Below, piece after piece: positions 16,088 to 24,445 of a stretch of DNA of 47,280 nt. The stretch spans positions 1-47,280 of the forward strand of contig DWVE01000072.1 of the NCBI GenBank assembly GCA_019120375.1, in the 5' to 3' direction. A model generated the notes under the pieces. The model was not told where the DNA came from. It saw only the letters and a list, made by a program, of their open reading frames with translations, and did no database searches. Positions within the stretch are counted from its first letter, which is position 1; each line of letters starts with the position of its first letter. The DNA comes from Allofournierella_A excrementavium (GTDB lineage Bacteria; Bacillota; Clostridia; Oscillospirales; Ruminococcaceae). The translations under genes were made by a program, and so were the position numbers.

Positions 16088-17482
16088 TCAGGCGCGGGTT
16101 ACCTTGGGGCCCTGGGGAGTATCCTCCACCACATAGCCCATCTCGGTGATCTTGGCGCGCAGGGCGTCGGCGGTGGGCCAGTCCTTGGCCTTCTTGGCCT
16201 CGGCGCGCTGGTTCACCAGGTCCATCACCTCGGCGGGGATCTCGTCGGTCTTGCGGTTGTAGAGCAGGCCCAGCACACCGGTGAGCTCATCGAAGGTGGT
16301 GGCGGCGGCCTTCAGCGCGTCAACGCTGGCGTCCGCGCCCAGGGTGTTGATGTCCTTCACCAGCTCGAACACGGCGGCCAGCGCGTCGGGGGTGTTCAGG
16401 TCATCGTCCATGGCGGTGTTGAACTTCACCTTCGCGGCGGCGGCCTTCTCCGCCAGCAGGTTGCTCTCGCCCTTGGCGTTCTTGATGAGGAAGTCCAGGT
16501 TGTCGCGGCAGGTGTACAGACGCTCCAGGCTGGCCTTGCAGCTGTTCAACAGCTCCACGGTGTAGTTCAGGGGCATGCGGTAGCCGGCGGTGAGCAGGAA
16601 GTAGCGGATGGGCTCGTAGCCAAACACTTCAGCGATCTCGCGCACGGTGAAGAAGTTGTTGGCGCTCTTGCTCATCTTGTGGTTGTCGATGTTCAAAAAG
16701 CCGTTGTGCATCCAGTAGCGGCTGAAGGTGCAGCCGTTGGCGCACTCGGACTGGGCGATCTCGTTCTCATGGTGGGGGAAGATGAGGTCCTGGCCGCCGC
16801 AGTGCAGGTCGATGGTGTTGCCCAGATGCTTGCGGGCCATGGCGCTGCACTCGATGTGCCAGCCGGGACGGCCCGGGCCGTAGGGGCTGGGCCAGGCGGG
16901 CTCGCCGGGCTTGGCGGCCTTCCAGACGGCGAAGTCGGCGGGGTCCTCTTTCAGGTCGTCGTCCATCTGGCTGCGCAGCTCGCGGTTGCCGCTCTCCAGC
17001 TCTTCCAGGTTCAGGTGGCTGAGCTTGCCGTACTCCTTGAAGGCGCGGGTGCGGAAGTAGACGTCGCCGTTCTTGGCCACGTAGCCGTAGCCCTTGTCCA
17101 GGATGTCCTTGACGATGTCCAGAATTTCCTCGATGTGCTCGGTGGCGCGGGGGCGCACGGTGGGGGTCTTGGCGTTCAGGCCGTCGCTGTCCTTGATGAA
17201 CTCGGCCTCGAACTTCTCGGCGACCTCTTTCATGCTGCAGCCCTGCTCCTGGGCCTTTTTGATGAGCTTGTCGTCGATGTCGGTGATGTTGGAGACAAAG
17301 TAGACCTTGTTGCCCCGGTACTCAAGATACCGGCGCAGGGTGTCGAACACCACCACGGGACGGGCGTTGCCGATGTGGATGTAGTTGTAGACGGTGGGGC
17401 CGCAGACGTAAATGCGGTACTCCCCTTCCTTCTGGGGGATAAACTCCTCTTTTTTGCGGGTCAGCGTATTGTAGATCTGCAT
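16088..17482 (-). CDS. cysS: Cysteinyl-tRNA synthetase
   Basis: 464 residues, the usual length. A class I synthetase that charges tRNA-Cys. The HIGH-type motif reads HIGN (residues 36-39) after the zinc-ligand YVCGPTVYN; other landmarks are FVSNITDIDDKLI, GWHIECSAM (zinc/substrate pocket), CGGQDLIFPHHENE and KMSKS near residue 270, followed by the DALR helical anticodon region. AAAAGGAG precedes the ATG by 9 nt. The gene has its own promoter at 17554-17582 with a leader of only about 65 nt, too short for a T-box. It is bounded by its own terminator. Confidence 0.98.
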   Translation of the reverse strand: MQIYNTLTRKKEEFIPQKEGEYRIYVCGPTVYNYIHIGNARPVVVFDTLRRYLEYRGNKVYFVSNITDIDDKLIKKAQEQGCSMKEVAEKFEAEFIKDSDGLNAKTPTVRPRATEHIEEILDIVKDILDKGYGYVAKNGDVYFRTRAFKEYGKLSHLNLEELESGNRELRSQMDDDLKEDPADFAVWKAAKPGEPAWPSPYGPGRPGWHIECSAMARKHLGNTIDLHCGGQDLIFPHHENEIAQSECANGCTFSRYWMHNGFLNIDNHKMSKSANNFFTVREIAEVFGYEPIRYFLLTAGYRMPLNYTVELLNSCKASLERLYTCRDNLDFLIKNAKGESNLLAEKAAAAKVKFNTAMDDDLNTPDALAAVFELVKDINTLGADASVDALKAAATTFDELTGVLGLLYNRKTDEIPAEVMDLVNQRAEAKKAKDWPTADALRAKITEMGYVVEDTPQGPKVTRA

Positions 17483-17553
17483 ACTGCACGCTCCTTTTAA
17501 CGCGCCGGCGGCGGGATATGGGCCCGCCGGGGCGCAGTATGTTCATTTTTATC

Positions 17554-17582
17554 ATTATACCCAAAAATGCCACCGGGCGCAA
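17554..17582 (-). promoter_or_regulatory. Sigma-A-type promoter of cysS
   Basis: On the minus strand TTGCGC (17577-17582), a 17-nt spacer and TATAAT (17554-17559). The -35 hexamer is the same non-consensus TTGCGC as at pfk. Confidence 0.75.
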
Positions 17583-17740
17583 CAAGGCCACACAGAAAAC
17601 CCACACTTTTTGCCATAATATAAAAAGCGCGGCGGGCAAAAGCCCGCCGATCGGCCGGGGTGCCGTAAGAAAACGGCGCCGGGAAAAGGGCGATTTTGCG
17701 GTATCGCGGCGTCAAAGCGCCTTGACAACCACCGAGGGTG

Positions 17741-18004
17741 CCGGGGCGGCAAAGCCGCGAAGGCCCCGGTGGGGCCTTCGACCGGCAGGGCGGTCCGCAA
17801 AGCGGAGCGGGCGCACCCTCGTCGCGCCCGCAGCCCCTGCGGCGCTTTTCCTTGTGCTCCCATCAAAATCGCCCACTTCCTGGTGCGGAGCAGTCCGGGT
17901 CCGCGAAGCGGCCAAGGCCCCGGCGGGGCCTTGGACCGGCTGGGCGGTCTGCAAAGCAGAGCGGGCGCATCTTTGTTGCGCCCGCAGCCCGCGCCCCAGG
18001 ATTT
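17741..18004. repeat. Two tandem copies of a structured GC-rich repeat, 154-bp period
   Basis: Units at about 17741-17850 and 17895-18004 align without gaps at an offset of exactly 154 bp (for example AAGGCCCC at 17760 and 17914; GCGGGCGCA at 17807 and 17961; GCGCCCGCAGCCC at 17824 and 17978). Each unit holds three potential hairpins: AAGGCCCC/GGGGCCTT, GGTCCGC/GCGGAGC (or GTCTGC/GCAGAG) and GCGGGCGC/GCGCCCGC. This fills most of the 654-bp gap between cysS (17482) and corA (18137), where I see no credible gene. Open frames through it are Arg/Ala-rich on both strands and look like by-products of GC content. It is probably a dispersed chromosomal repeat. Confidence 0.8.
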
Positions 18005-18022
18005 TGGATGAAGAAAGCACAA

Positions 18023-18063
18023 AGAGCGGCCCCGCAAGCCTTGGTGGCTTGAGAGGCCGCTCT
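18023..18063. terminator. Hairpin terminator downstream of corA
   Basis: AGAGCGGCC (18023-18031) pairs with GGCCGCTCT (18055-18063), with an inner AAGCC/GGCTT stem. On the minus strand it is followed by TTTGTGCTTTCTT; on the plus strand by a short T-run near 18069. Confidence 0.6.
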
Positions 18064-18136
18064 GCGTGTTTTATGCACCAAAATCCTACGGCAGAACCGC
18101 CGTTTTCTTATGCCACCCTGGCTTTTACGCAATTTT

Positions 18137-19081
18137 TCACAGCCAGCGCTTGTATTTCGCCAGCAGGATGGCCCCCAGGGTGGCAAGGCCCGCCACACCC
18201 AGCACGATCCAGAAGCCGAAGGGGCTGCCCTCGAAGGGAACGGGCACGTTCATGCCCCACAGGCTGGACACGATGGTGGGCACCGTGAGGATGATGGTGA
18301 CCGAAGCCAGCAGCTTCATGACGATGTTCAGGTTGTTGGAGATCACCGAGGCGAAGGCGTCCATGGTGCCGGACAAGATGTCCCGGTAGATGCCGCTCAT
18401 CTCCATGGCCTGCTTGTTCTCCACGATGACGTCCTCCAGAAGGTCGGTGTCTTCGGGGAAGTCCTTCACAAAATCCATGCGCAGCAGCTTTTCCAAAACC
18501 AGTTCGTTGCTCTTCAAAGAGGTGGAGAAGTAGACAAGGCTCTTTTCCAGGCCCAGCATCTGGATGAGCTCCTTGTTCTTCATGCTGATGTGCAGCTCGT
18601 TCTCCACGCGGGTGCTGGCCTTGTCCACCTGGCGCAGGTAGAACAGGAACAGGCTGGCGTTGCGGTAGAGCATCTGCAGCGCCAGGCGCTTGAACTTCTT
18701 GGTGCTGCAGCCCTTCACCAGGCCCTCCATGAAGGCGCGGGGCAGCGCCGTCTCCCGCAGGCAGACGGTGATGACGTTCTGGGGGGTGAGCACGATGCCG
18801 AAGGGGATGGTGGAGTAAACGAAGGTGTGGCCCTCGGTCTGCACAAGAGGCGTGTCCACCAGGATCATGGTGCAGGGGGTGCCGTCTTCGTCCTCCACCT
18901 CGATGCGGCTTCGCTCCTCTTCGTCGAGGGCGGCGCGCACAAGGTCGGGGTCCACATGGAGCTGGGCGCACACACGCCCGATCTCCTTCTCGTTGGGGTC
19001 GCACAGGTGGATCCACGCGCCGGGACAGATCTGATCCTGCTCCAGCATGCGGCCACCGTCGCTGAGGTAAATCGTGATCAT
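18137..19081 (-). CDS. CorA-family magnesium transporter
   Basis: 314 residues, typical of CorA. A cytoplasmic N-terminal alpha/beta domain (LCDPNEKEIGRVCAQL, EDGTPCTMILVDTP) is followed by long helices and two C-terminal membrane segments. The signature GMN is in SLWGMNVPVPFEG near residue 275, between the two membrane helices, and the chain ends with the basic KYKRWL. The start at 19081 has AGGTG 7 nt upstream; an in-frame ATG at 19114 has no ribosome site. The message has a leader of roughly 175 nt that contains a small ORF with a good ribosome site, which may regulate expression. Confidence 0.93.
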   Translation of the reverse strand: MITIYLSDGGRMLEQDQICPGAWIHLCDPNEKEIGRVCAQLHVDPDLVRAALDEEERSRIEVEDEDGTPCTMILVDTPLVQTEGHTFVYSTIPFGIVLTPQNVITVCLRETALPRAFMEGLVKGCSTKKFKRLALQMLYRNASLFLFYLRQVDKASTRVENELHISMKNKELIQMLGLEKSLVYFSTSLKSNELVLEKLLRMDFVKDFPEDTDLLEDVIVENKQAMEMSGIYRDILSGTMDAFASVISNNLNIVMKLLASVTIILTVPTIVSSLWGMNVPVPFEGSPFGFWIVLGVAGLATLGAILLAKYKRWL

Positions 19082-19135
19082 AATTTTACACCTGCTTTCT
19101 TCCTGGCGGCGCACAAAGCCCGCCCCGCGCAGGTG

Positions 19136-19213
19136 TCAGCGCACGGGGAACAGAAAGGCAGAAGCGCCGCATATGAAGGTCTTACACGTTCGACTACCGG
19201 GGTCGCCGTCCAT
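19136..19213 (-). CDS. Possible 25-residue leader peptide upstream of corA
   Basis: A short frame (MDGDPGSRTC...FLFPVR) has AAGGAG 9 nt before its ATG at 19213; an alternative ATG at 19222 is too close to that site. It ends 54 nt before corA and lies within the predicted corA 5' leader (promoter at 19265-19294). The peptide holds two Cys and a Pro near its end. I know of no family for it; a role in translation-coupled control of the transporter is inference. Confidence 0.4.
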   Translation of the reverse strand: MDGDPGSRTCKTFICGASAFLFPVR

Positions 19214-19264
19214 GCCTTTCATCTCCTTGTTCGCAAAAAATTCGGGGCGGTCACGCCCTTTCTA

Positions 19265-19294
19265 AGTGTATGTCCTGCGCCGGGGGTTTGTCAA
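19265..19294 (-). promoter_or_regulatory. Promoter of the corA transcript
   Basis: On the minus strand TTGACA (19289-19294), an 18-nt spacer and TACACT (19265-19270), giving a leader of about 175 nt before corA. Confidence 0.6.
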
Positions 19295-19318
19295 GCGCCT
19301 GGGGCGAAAAAACCTTGT

Positions 19319-19357
19319 AAAAAAACGCCCCCGCCCGGCTTTGGCCGGACAGGGGCG
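19319..19357 (-). terminator. Terminator of the YabE-like gene
   Basis: A 14-bp stem with minor mismatches (19326-19339 with 19344-19357) and a 4-nt loop, followed on the minus strand by seven T residues (complement of 19319-19325). Confidence 0.88.
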
Positions 19358-19397
19358 AAACACCTGTTATCTGTTTGCAAAAGGGGCGCGGCAGGCT

Positions 19398-20441
19398 TTA
19401 GCCCACAACGTAGACGTTCACCTGCTGCACGCCGTTCATCAACGCCTCGCTGTAGGTCTCGTAGAACAGGTCCACAAGGCAGCTGCCGTTGAGCAGCGCG
19501 CCGCCGGTGTCGGTGGCGATGGCGTAGCCGTAGACAAATTTGCCGTCGGTGCTGGTGATGTAGAGTTTGGTGCCGTAGGGGATGAGGTTGGGGTTCACGG
19601 CAACGGTGCCGTAGCCCAGGCCCAGCCCGGAAGCGCCCCGGCCGCGGCTGGCGGAATAGCCGGTGGCACGGCCGGTGTAGACGGCGGTGTAGCTGGAGGG
19701 CACGCCGTTCACCACCTCGGGGCCGGCAAGATCGCTCACCGGCGCGCCGGCCTTGTAGGCCTTGATGATGGTGTTCACGGGGGCCTCGGTCATCACCACG
19801 CTCACCACCTGGCTGGACTCCACCTCGCCGTCCACGATGCGCAGGCGGTGGGTGATCTCGTTGGTGCCTTCCCTGCCCTGCTGCACCGTCATGGTGCGGC
19901 TCTTGTTGCGGTAGAACAGGCTGGTGTAGACGTATTCGGTCTCGTAGGGGATGCTCTCATAGGTCACGGTGTCCTGGTATTCCACCCGGTGCACCGTGAT
20001 GGGTTCGTCCTCGCTGACGACGGTGTGCAAGCTGGGCTCGGTGTAGTCGTGCTCGCCCAGCTCGATGCCGCAGGCGGCCAATGCCTCGGTCACCGTGCCG
20101 CCCGCCAGCTTGGTGACGTGTTCCTCGCCGTCGGCGTGGACGGTGATGGGCACCGCCCGCTGGATGCTCAGGCTGGCGAGGTTGCCGTTGAAGGCGGTGA
20201 AGTAGACGCTGTCTTCCTCTTCGGCCACGATGCCGGAGAGGTCCATCAGCTCCTCGGGGTCCTCCACCCGGGTGATCAGCATGCGGCTGGCGCCGTGGGA
20301 GTCGGACACATAGACGATATTCAGTGTGGAAAAAAGCGCAAACAGGGTCAGTGACAGGCAGCACAGGGTGAGCAGGATGACGTAGCACTTGGCCGGGATG
20401 GCCAGGATCCGCCGCCGCAGATGTTCTGTGAATTTTGTCAT
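19398..20441 (-). CDS. YabE-like envelope protein with DUF348, G5 and 3D domains
   Basis: 347 residues. A short cytoplasmic N-terminus, one membrane segment at about residues 17-40 (CYVILLTLCCLSLTLFALF), a DUF348-type repeat around residues 85-130 (ITVHADGEEHVTKLAGGTVTEALAACGI), a G5-like domain (VEYQDTVTYESIPYETEYVY...), and a C-terminal 3D domain (ATGYSA, GTVAVNPNLIPYGTKLYI, AIATDTGGALLNG, VDLFYETYSEALMNG). The 3D domain has the conserved Asp residues of the MltA-like double-psi barrel, suggesting muralytic (lytic transglycosylase-like) activity on peptidoglycan. The ATG at 20441 has AGGAG upstream. It is a monocistronic unit with a strong promoter at 20566-20594. Confidence 0.88.
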   Translation of the reverse strand: MTKFTEHLRRRILAIPAKCYVILLTLCCLSLTLFALFSTLNIVYVSDSHGASRMLITRVEDPEELMDLSGIVAEEEDSVYFTAFNGNLASLSIQRAVPITVHADGEEHVTKLAGGTVTEALAACGIELGEHDYTEPSLHTVVSEDEPITVHRVEYQDTVTYESIPYETEYVYTSLFYRNKSRTMTVQQGREGTNEITHRLRIVDGEVESSQVVSVVMTEAPVNTIIKAYKAGAPVSDLAGPEVVNGVPSSYTAVYTGRATGYSASRGRGASGLGLGYGTVAVNPNLIPYGTKLYITSTDGKFVYGYAIATDTGGALLNGSCLVDLFYETYSEALMNGVQQVNVYVVG

Positions 20442-20565
20442 AAACACTCCTAACGTTCCATGTTGTAGGGCATTCGATGCAGCCGAAACATGGGCACGGC
20501 CGCGCCCTTCCTTGCAGTGCGCCCGCCTTGCGCCGCTCCCCTGCGGCGCACCGGGCACTTGAGGC

Positions 20566-20594
20566 ATTGTAGCAAATGCCCGCCGCCGCGTCAA
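20566..20594 (-). promoter_or_regulatory. Sigma-A-type promoter of the YabE-like gene
   Basis: On the minus strand TTGACG (20589-20594), a 17-nt spacer and TACAAT (20566-20571), about 125 nt upstream of the start codon. Confidence 0.75.
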
Positions 20595-20829
20595 ACTCCC
20601 TCGGCGGGCGGTTTTGGGGCAAATTGGCCGTGTTTTGGCGTTTTGCAAAAAACATGCACGTGTTGCTCTCTATCCCGGCCTGTGGCTCGTCATCGCTCCC
20701 GTTTGCTTCGATTTTTGCCTGGATTTTTACCGTTTTGTCATTTTTTGACCCCATTCCCGCTTGTGCTTTTTGCCCAAATAAGCGTCTTTTGCTATGTGCA
20801 TTTTGCATATTCGATGGGGTTTTTGACGC
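20595..20829. other. Intergenic stretch without recognisable gene
   Basis: Part of the 420-bp gap between the YabE-like gene and hisK. It is less GC-rich than its surroundings, with several T-rich runs. I see no ORF with a ribosome site, no long stem and no RNA gene. It contains the region upstream of the YabE promoter and the tail end of the his transcript. Confidence 0.5.
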
Positions 20830-20853
20830 AAAAAAGAGGCCGCCGCGGCGGCC
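20830..20853 (-). terminator. Terminator of the histidine operon
   Basis: A palindromic GGCCGCC/GGCGGCC stem (20838-20853), followed on the minus strand by TCTTTTTTGC. It begins 9 nt beyond the hisK stop codon. Confidence 0.85.
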
Positions 20854-20861
20854 CCTTCGGT

Positions 20862-21677
20862 TCACGGGATTTGCGGCAGAGGCCCCTCCTGAAAGCCCTG
20901 TTCGGTGAGGTACCAGCAGGAGGAAAAACCGCAGTCTTCCAGCAGGGCTTTCGCCTGTCCAAAGCCGGTGAGCAGGGCGTCGGCGGCGTGGCTGTCGCCG
21001 GTGATGCACACCCGCGCTTTTCTGCGGCGCATCTCCTTTAATAAGAAGGCCGCCGGGTAGGGCGCGGTGCGCCAGCCGCGGGAGATGGCCCCGGTGTTCA
21101 CCTCAAAGATAACGTCCCGGGGGGCAAGGGCCTCCAGCGCCTCCAGCGCGAGGGTGCGCAGGCGGGGGCTTTCCGGGTCAAAGAAGCGGTTCCCCTCGTT
21201 GAATTTGGTCACCAGATCGAAGTGGCCCAGGATGTCACAGCCGGTGCGCGCCGGCGTTTCGGCCAGCAGGCGGTAATACTCCCGCAGGAGGCCCTCCGCG
21301 CCGCCGCAGCGGTCCGCCAGCCGGGCGAAGGCCTCGGGGCTTTCGTCCACCGCATAAAGCTGCCCGTCCAGCCGCAGACCATGGACCGAACCGATGAGGT
21401 AATCGAAGGCCCCTTCGGGCGGGGGGCTGAAGAAATCCTGTTCGAGCCCCAAGAACACCTGCATGCGCCCGGCGTACTTTTCGCGCTCGGCCTCCACCGC
21501 CGCCCGGCAGGCGGGCAGGTCTGCCGGGGCCATGCACCATTCCTCCCCTTCCAGTGGGGAATGGCCGGAAAAGCCGATGGCCCCAAGGCCGGCGGCAAAG
21601 GCCGCGGCGGCCATTTCGGCGGGGGTGTTTTTGCCGTCGCAGAAGGTGGTGTGGGTGTGCAGGTTCTGGGGCTTCAT
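20862..21677 (-). CDS. hisK: Histidinol-phosphatase, PHP family
   Basis: 271 residues. A PHP-domain metallophosphatase that removes phosphate from L-histidinol phosphate, the step before HisD. It shows the metal-binding start NLHTHTTFCDG, then GFSGHSPLEG, a GSVHGL segment, DILGHFDLV, EVNTGAIS and the C-terminal ITGDSHAADAL. As in Bacillus HisJ/HisK it replaces the HAD-type phosphatase domain that enterobacteria fuse to HisB. It is the last gene of the his operon and overlaps hisIE by 4 nt (ATGA). Confidence 0.93.
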   Translation of the reverse strand: MKPQNLHTHTTFCDGKNTPAEMAAAAFAAGLGAIGFSGHSPLEGEEWCMAPADLPACRAAVEAEREKYAGRMQVFLGLEQDFFSPPPEGAFDYLIGSVHGLRLDGQLYAVDESPEAFARLADRCGGAEGLLREYYRLLAETPARTGCDILGHFDLVTKFNEGNRFFDPESPRLRTLALEALEALAPRDVIFEVNTGAISRGWRTAPYPAAFLLKEMRRRKARVCITGDSHAADALLTGFGQAKALLEDCGFSSCWYLTEQGFQEGPLPQIP

Positions 21678-22324
21678 GGGGTCATCTTCTCCTGTTTCAC
21701 TTTGTGGTCGATGATGTGGCGGGAGGCCAGTTCCTGATAGACATCCTCCACCGAAATGCCCATCTCCACCATCAGCACCATCACGTGGTACATCAAATCG
21801 GCGATCTCATAGATGGTCTCGGCCTTGTCGCCCCCTTTTGCGGCGACGATGACCTCGGTGGATTCCTCCCCCACCTTTTTCAGTATCTTGTCCAGGCCCT
21901 TCCGGAAGAGGTAGGTGGTGTAGGAGCCTTCGGGCAGGGTCTCCTTGCGGCCCTCCAGCAGTTTATAGAGGCCCTTCACGGTGAAGGGCTGGCCTGCCTC
22001 ACCGATGTACACCGGCTCAAAAAAGCAGCTCTCGGCGCCGGTGTGGCAGGCGGGGCCGTCCTTGTCCACCGCCACCACCAGAGCGTCCCGGTCGCAGTCG
22101 GCGGTGATGGTGCGGATGTGCTGCACGTTGCCGGAGGTCTCCCCCTTGCGCCAGAGGCACCGGCGGGACCGGGACCAAAAGCAGGTGCGGCCTTCGGCCA
22201 TGCTGATGGCAAGGCTCTGGCGGTTCATGTAGGCCAGGGTGAGCACCTTGCCATCCGCCGCGTCGGTGACGATGGCGGGGATGAGGCCGTTTTGGTCGAA
22301 TTTGAGTTCATCCATGGAAATCAT
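21674..22324 (-). CDS. hisI: Bifunctional phosphoribosyl-AMP cyclohydrolase / phosphoribosyl-ATP pyrophosphatase
   Basis: A HisIE fusion of 216 residues catalysing the second and third steps of histidine synthesis. The N-terminal HisI part has VLTLAYMNRQSL, FWSRSRRCLWRKGETSGN, DCDRDALVV and the zinc-site Cys/His residues in CHTGAESCFF. The C-terminal HisE part has the YTTYLFRKGLDKILKKVGEE helix and DLMYHVMVLM. I chose the ATG at 22324, which has AAGGAG 8 nt upstream; an in-frame ATG at 22348 that overlaps hisF would add 8 residues. Confidence 0.95.
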   Translation of the reverse strand: MISMDELKFDQNGLIPAIVTDAADGKVLTLAYMNRQSLAISMAEGRTCFWSRSRRCLWRKGETSGNVQHIRTITADCDRDALVVAVDKDGPACHTGAESCFFEPVYIGEAGQPFTVKGLYKLLEGRKETLPEGSYTTYLFRKGLDKILKKVGEESTEVIVAAKGGDKAETIYEIADLMYHVMVLMVEMGISVEDVYQELASRHIIDHKVKQEKMTP

Positions 22325-22344
22325 CGCATGTTCTCCTTGCTTTG

Positions 22345-23106
22345 TCAAATGAGGCGCACGGGTACGCCCGCGGCGGCCAGGGCCGTTTTCAAGTCGGGGA
22401 TGGCCACCTCGCCGAAGTGGAAGATGGAGGCGGCAAGGCCCGCGTCCACCTTTGGCAGGGCCTTGAAGAGAGTGACAAAATCCTGAACGCCCCCCGCGCC
22501 GCCGGAGGCGATGACCGGCACGTCCACCGCGTCGCAGACGGCGGCGAGCATTTCCAGGTCGAAGCCCTGTTTCACGCCGTCAGTGTCGATGCTGTTCAGC
22601 ACGATCTCGCCCGCGCCGTCCGCCACGCCCTTGCGCACCCAGTCGATGGCGTCCAGGCCGGTGTCCTCCCGGCCGCCCTTGGCGAACACATGATAGCGGC
22701 CGTCCACCCGCTTCGCGTCCACGCTCAGGACCACGCACTGGTCGCCGTAGCGCCGGGCGGCGGCGGCGATGAGGCCGGGGTCCCGGATGGCCCCGGAGTT
22801 GACGCTCACTTTATCCGCGCCGCACTTGAGCACCCGGTCAAAATCCTCCACCGTGTTGATGCCGCCCCCCACCGTGAGGGGGATGAACACCGTGGCGGCC
22901 ACCTTTGTGAGCACGTCGGTGAAGAGGGCGCGGCCCTCGGCGGAGGCGGTGATGTCGTAGAACACCAGTTCGTCCGCCCCGGAGGCGCTGTAGAAGGCGG
23001 CCAGCTCCACCGGGTCGCTCACGTCCGCAAGGCCTTGGAAGTTGATCCCCTTCACCACCCGGCCGTTCTTCACGTCCAGGCAGGGGATGATGCGCTTGGT
23101 GATCAT
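22345..23106 (-). CDS. hisF: Imidazole glycerol phosphate synthase, cyclase subunit
   Basis: 253 residues, a TIM barrel that with HisH converts PRFAR and ammonia to IGP and AICAR. Catalytic Asp in PCLDVKNGRVVKG at the N-terminus, second catalytic Asp in NSIDTDGVKQGF, phosphate loops TVGGGI and ASGGAG. It overlaps hisA by 4 nt; GGGAGGTG precedes the start. Confidence 0.97.
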   Translation of the reverse strand: MITKRIIPCLDVKNGRVVKGINFQGLADVSDPVELAAFYSASGADELVFYDITASAEGRALFTDVLTKVAATVFIPLTVGGGINTVEDFDRVLKCGADKVSVNSGAIRDPGLIAAAARRYGDQCVVLSVDAKRVDGRYHVFAKGGREDTGLDAIDWVRKGVADGAGEIVLNSIDTDGVKQGFDLEMLAAVCDAVDVPVIASGGAGGVQDFVTLFKALPKVDAGLAASIFHFGEVAIPDLKTALAAAGVPVRLI

Positions 23107-23819
23107 GGCTGCACCTCCCGCACCGCCCGGGCCAGGTCCACTTTCCCGGCGTAGTACGCCTTGCCCACGATGGCCCCGTAAAGGCCCATCCCGGCCAGCT
23201 TGTTCAGGTCCTCGTTGGAGGAAACGCCCCCCGAGGCGATGATGTCACAGCCCACCGCCTGTTGCAGCGCCGCCAGCCTTTGGAAGGGCGGGCCGGAGAG
23301 GGTGCCGTCGGTGTCGATGTCGGTGAAGATGAGGGTTGCCGCGCCGAGGGACTCCATCCTGCGGGCAAAGTCCAGCCAGTCAAGGCCGCTGTCCGCCTGC
23401 CAGCCGGCGGTGCGCACGCTTTGGCCCTTCACGTCCAGCCCCACGGCGATACGCCCGGGGCCGAAGCGCTCCACCGCCTCTTTCACAAGGCCGGGGTCGG
23501 CCACGGCGGCGGAGCCAATGACCGCACGCCGCACGCCTAATTCAAACACCGCTTCCAGGTCGGCCAGGGTGCGGATGCCGCCCCCCAGCTGCACCGAGAG
23601 GCCGGTGGCGGCCACGGCGGCCACGATGGCGCCGTTGCGCCGCGTGCCGCTGCGGGCGCCGTCCAGGTCCACCATGTGCACCCACTGTGCCCCGGCGGCC
23701 TGGAAGGCGCGGGCGGTCTCCACCGCGTCGCCGGCCACCGGATGGGCGGTGGAAAACTCGCCCTTCACAAGGCGCACCACCCGGCCGTCTTTTAAATCAA
23801 TGGCGGGAAAGAGCTTCAT
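23103..23819 (-). CDS. hisA: ProFAR isomerase (HisA)
   Basis: 238 residues, the TIM-barrel sister of HisF: FPAIDLKDGRVVRL with catalytic Asp8, QLGGGIRTLADLE, and FTDIDTDGTLSGP with the second Asp. It isomerises ProFAR to PRFAR. I chose the ATG at 23819, preceded by GGAGGTGG and overlapping the hisH stop by 4 nt; the open frame extends 7 codons further upstream. Confidence 0.96.
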   Translation of the reverse strand: MKLFPAIDLKDGRVVRLVKGEFSTAHPVAGDAVETARAFQAAGAQWVHMVDLDGARSGTRRNGAIVAAVAATGLSVQLGGGIRTLADLEAVFELGVRRAVIGSAAVADPGLVKEAVERFGPGRIAVGLDVKGQSVRTAGWQADSGLDWLDFARRMESLGAATLIFTDIDTDGTLSGPPFQRLAALQQAVGCDIIASGGVSSNEDLNKLAGMGLYGAIVGKAYYAGKVDLARAVREVQP

Positions 23820-24445
23820 CCGCCCACCTCCGTTTCGCAAAAGGCCCGCAGGATGGCAAGGCCCACGCTGCCGCTTTTTTCCGGGTGGAACTGCACCCCC
23901 AGCACATTGCCCCGGCCCACCGCGGCGGTGAGGGGCGCGCCGTACTCCGCCGCGGCCAGCACGTAAGGCGCGGGGCTGGCCGCCCAGTAGGAGTGGACGA
24001 AGTAGACGCAGTCCCCTTCCTTCGTGTTTTTGAACAGGTCGCAGGCGCGCCCCTCCTGCGTGAGTGCAAGGGCGTTCCAGCCGATGTGGGGCACCTTGAG
24101 CCTTTCGGGGATGACCTCCCGGATGGGGCGCACCTCGCCGGGAATGAGGCCGAGGCCTTTGTGCTCGCCGTACTCAAAGCTTTTTTCCAGCAAGAGCTGC
24201 ATGCCCAGGCAGATGCCCAGCAGGGGCTTGCCCGCCTCGGTCGCTTTGAGCACCGCTTTGTCCAGCCCGCTTTGGCGCAAGGCCGCCGCCGCGTCGCCGA
24301 AGGCTCCCACCCCCGGCAGCACCAGCCGGCCGGCTTTGGCCAGAAGGTCCGGGTCGGCGGTGGCCACCGCCTGCTGGCCGATGGCGGCGAAGGAGGAGCG
24401 CAGGGAGAAGAGGTTGCCCACCCCGTAATCCACAATGGCGACCAT
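23816..24445 (-). CDS. hisH: Imidazole glycerol phosphate synthase, glutaminase subunit
   Basis: About 209 residues, a class I glutamine amidotransferase supplying ammonia to HisF. Nucleophile Cys in GICLGMQLLLE, His/Glu of the triad in VQFHPEKSGSVG. The ATG at 24445 gives a TGATG junction with hisB; a GTG at 24448 would add one residue and give a 4-nt overlap. It overlaps hisA at its 3' end. Confidence 0.96.
   Translation of the reverse strand: MVAIVDYGVGNLFSLRSSFAAIGQQAVATADPDLLAKAGRLVLPGVGAFGDAAAALRQSGLDKAVLKATEAGKPLLGICLGMQLLLEKSFEYGEHKGLGLIPGEVRPIREVIPERLKVPHIGWNALALTQEGRACDLFKNTKEGDCVYFVHSYWAASPAPYVLAAAEYGAPLTAAVGRGNVLGVQFHPEKSGSVGLAILRAFCETEVGG

Noticed and set aside
17483..17560. Possible T-box riboswitch before cysS
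   Set aside because: A good promoter lies only about 70 nt from the start codon, leaving no room for a T-box, and no specifier or T-box sequence is seen.
17518..18288. Overlapping Arg-rich open frames on both strands in the cysS-corA gap
   Set aside because: They follow the 154-bp tandem repeat and its GC content; both strands are open, and no ribosome site or known domain is present.
19082..19264. M-box magnesium riboswitch before corA
   Set aside because: The conserved M-box segments were not recognised by eye; a covariance-model search would be decisive.
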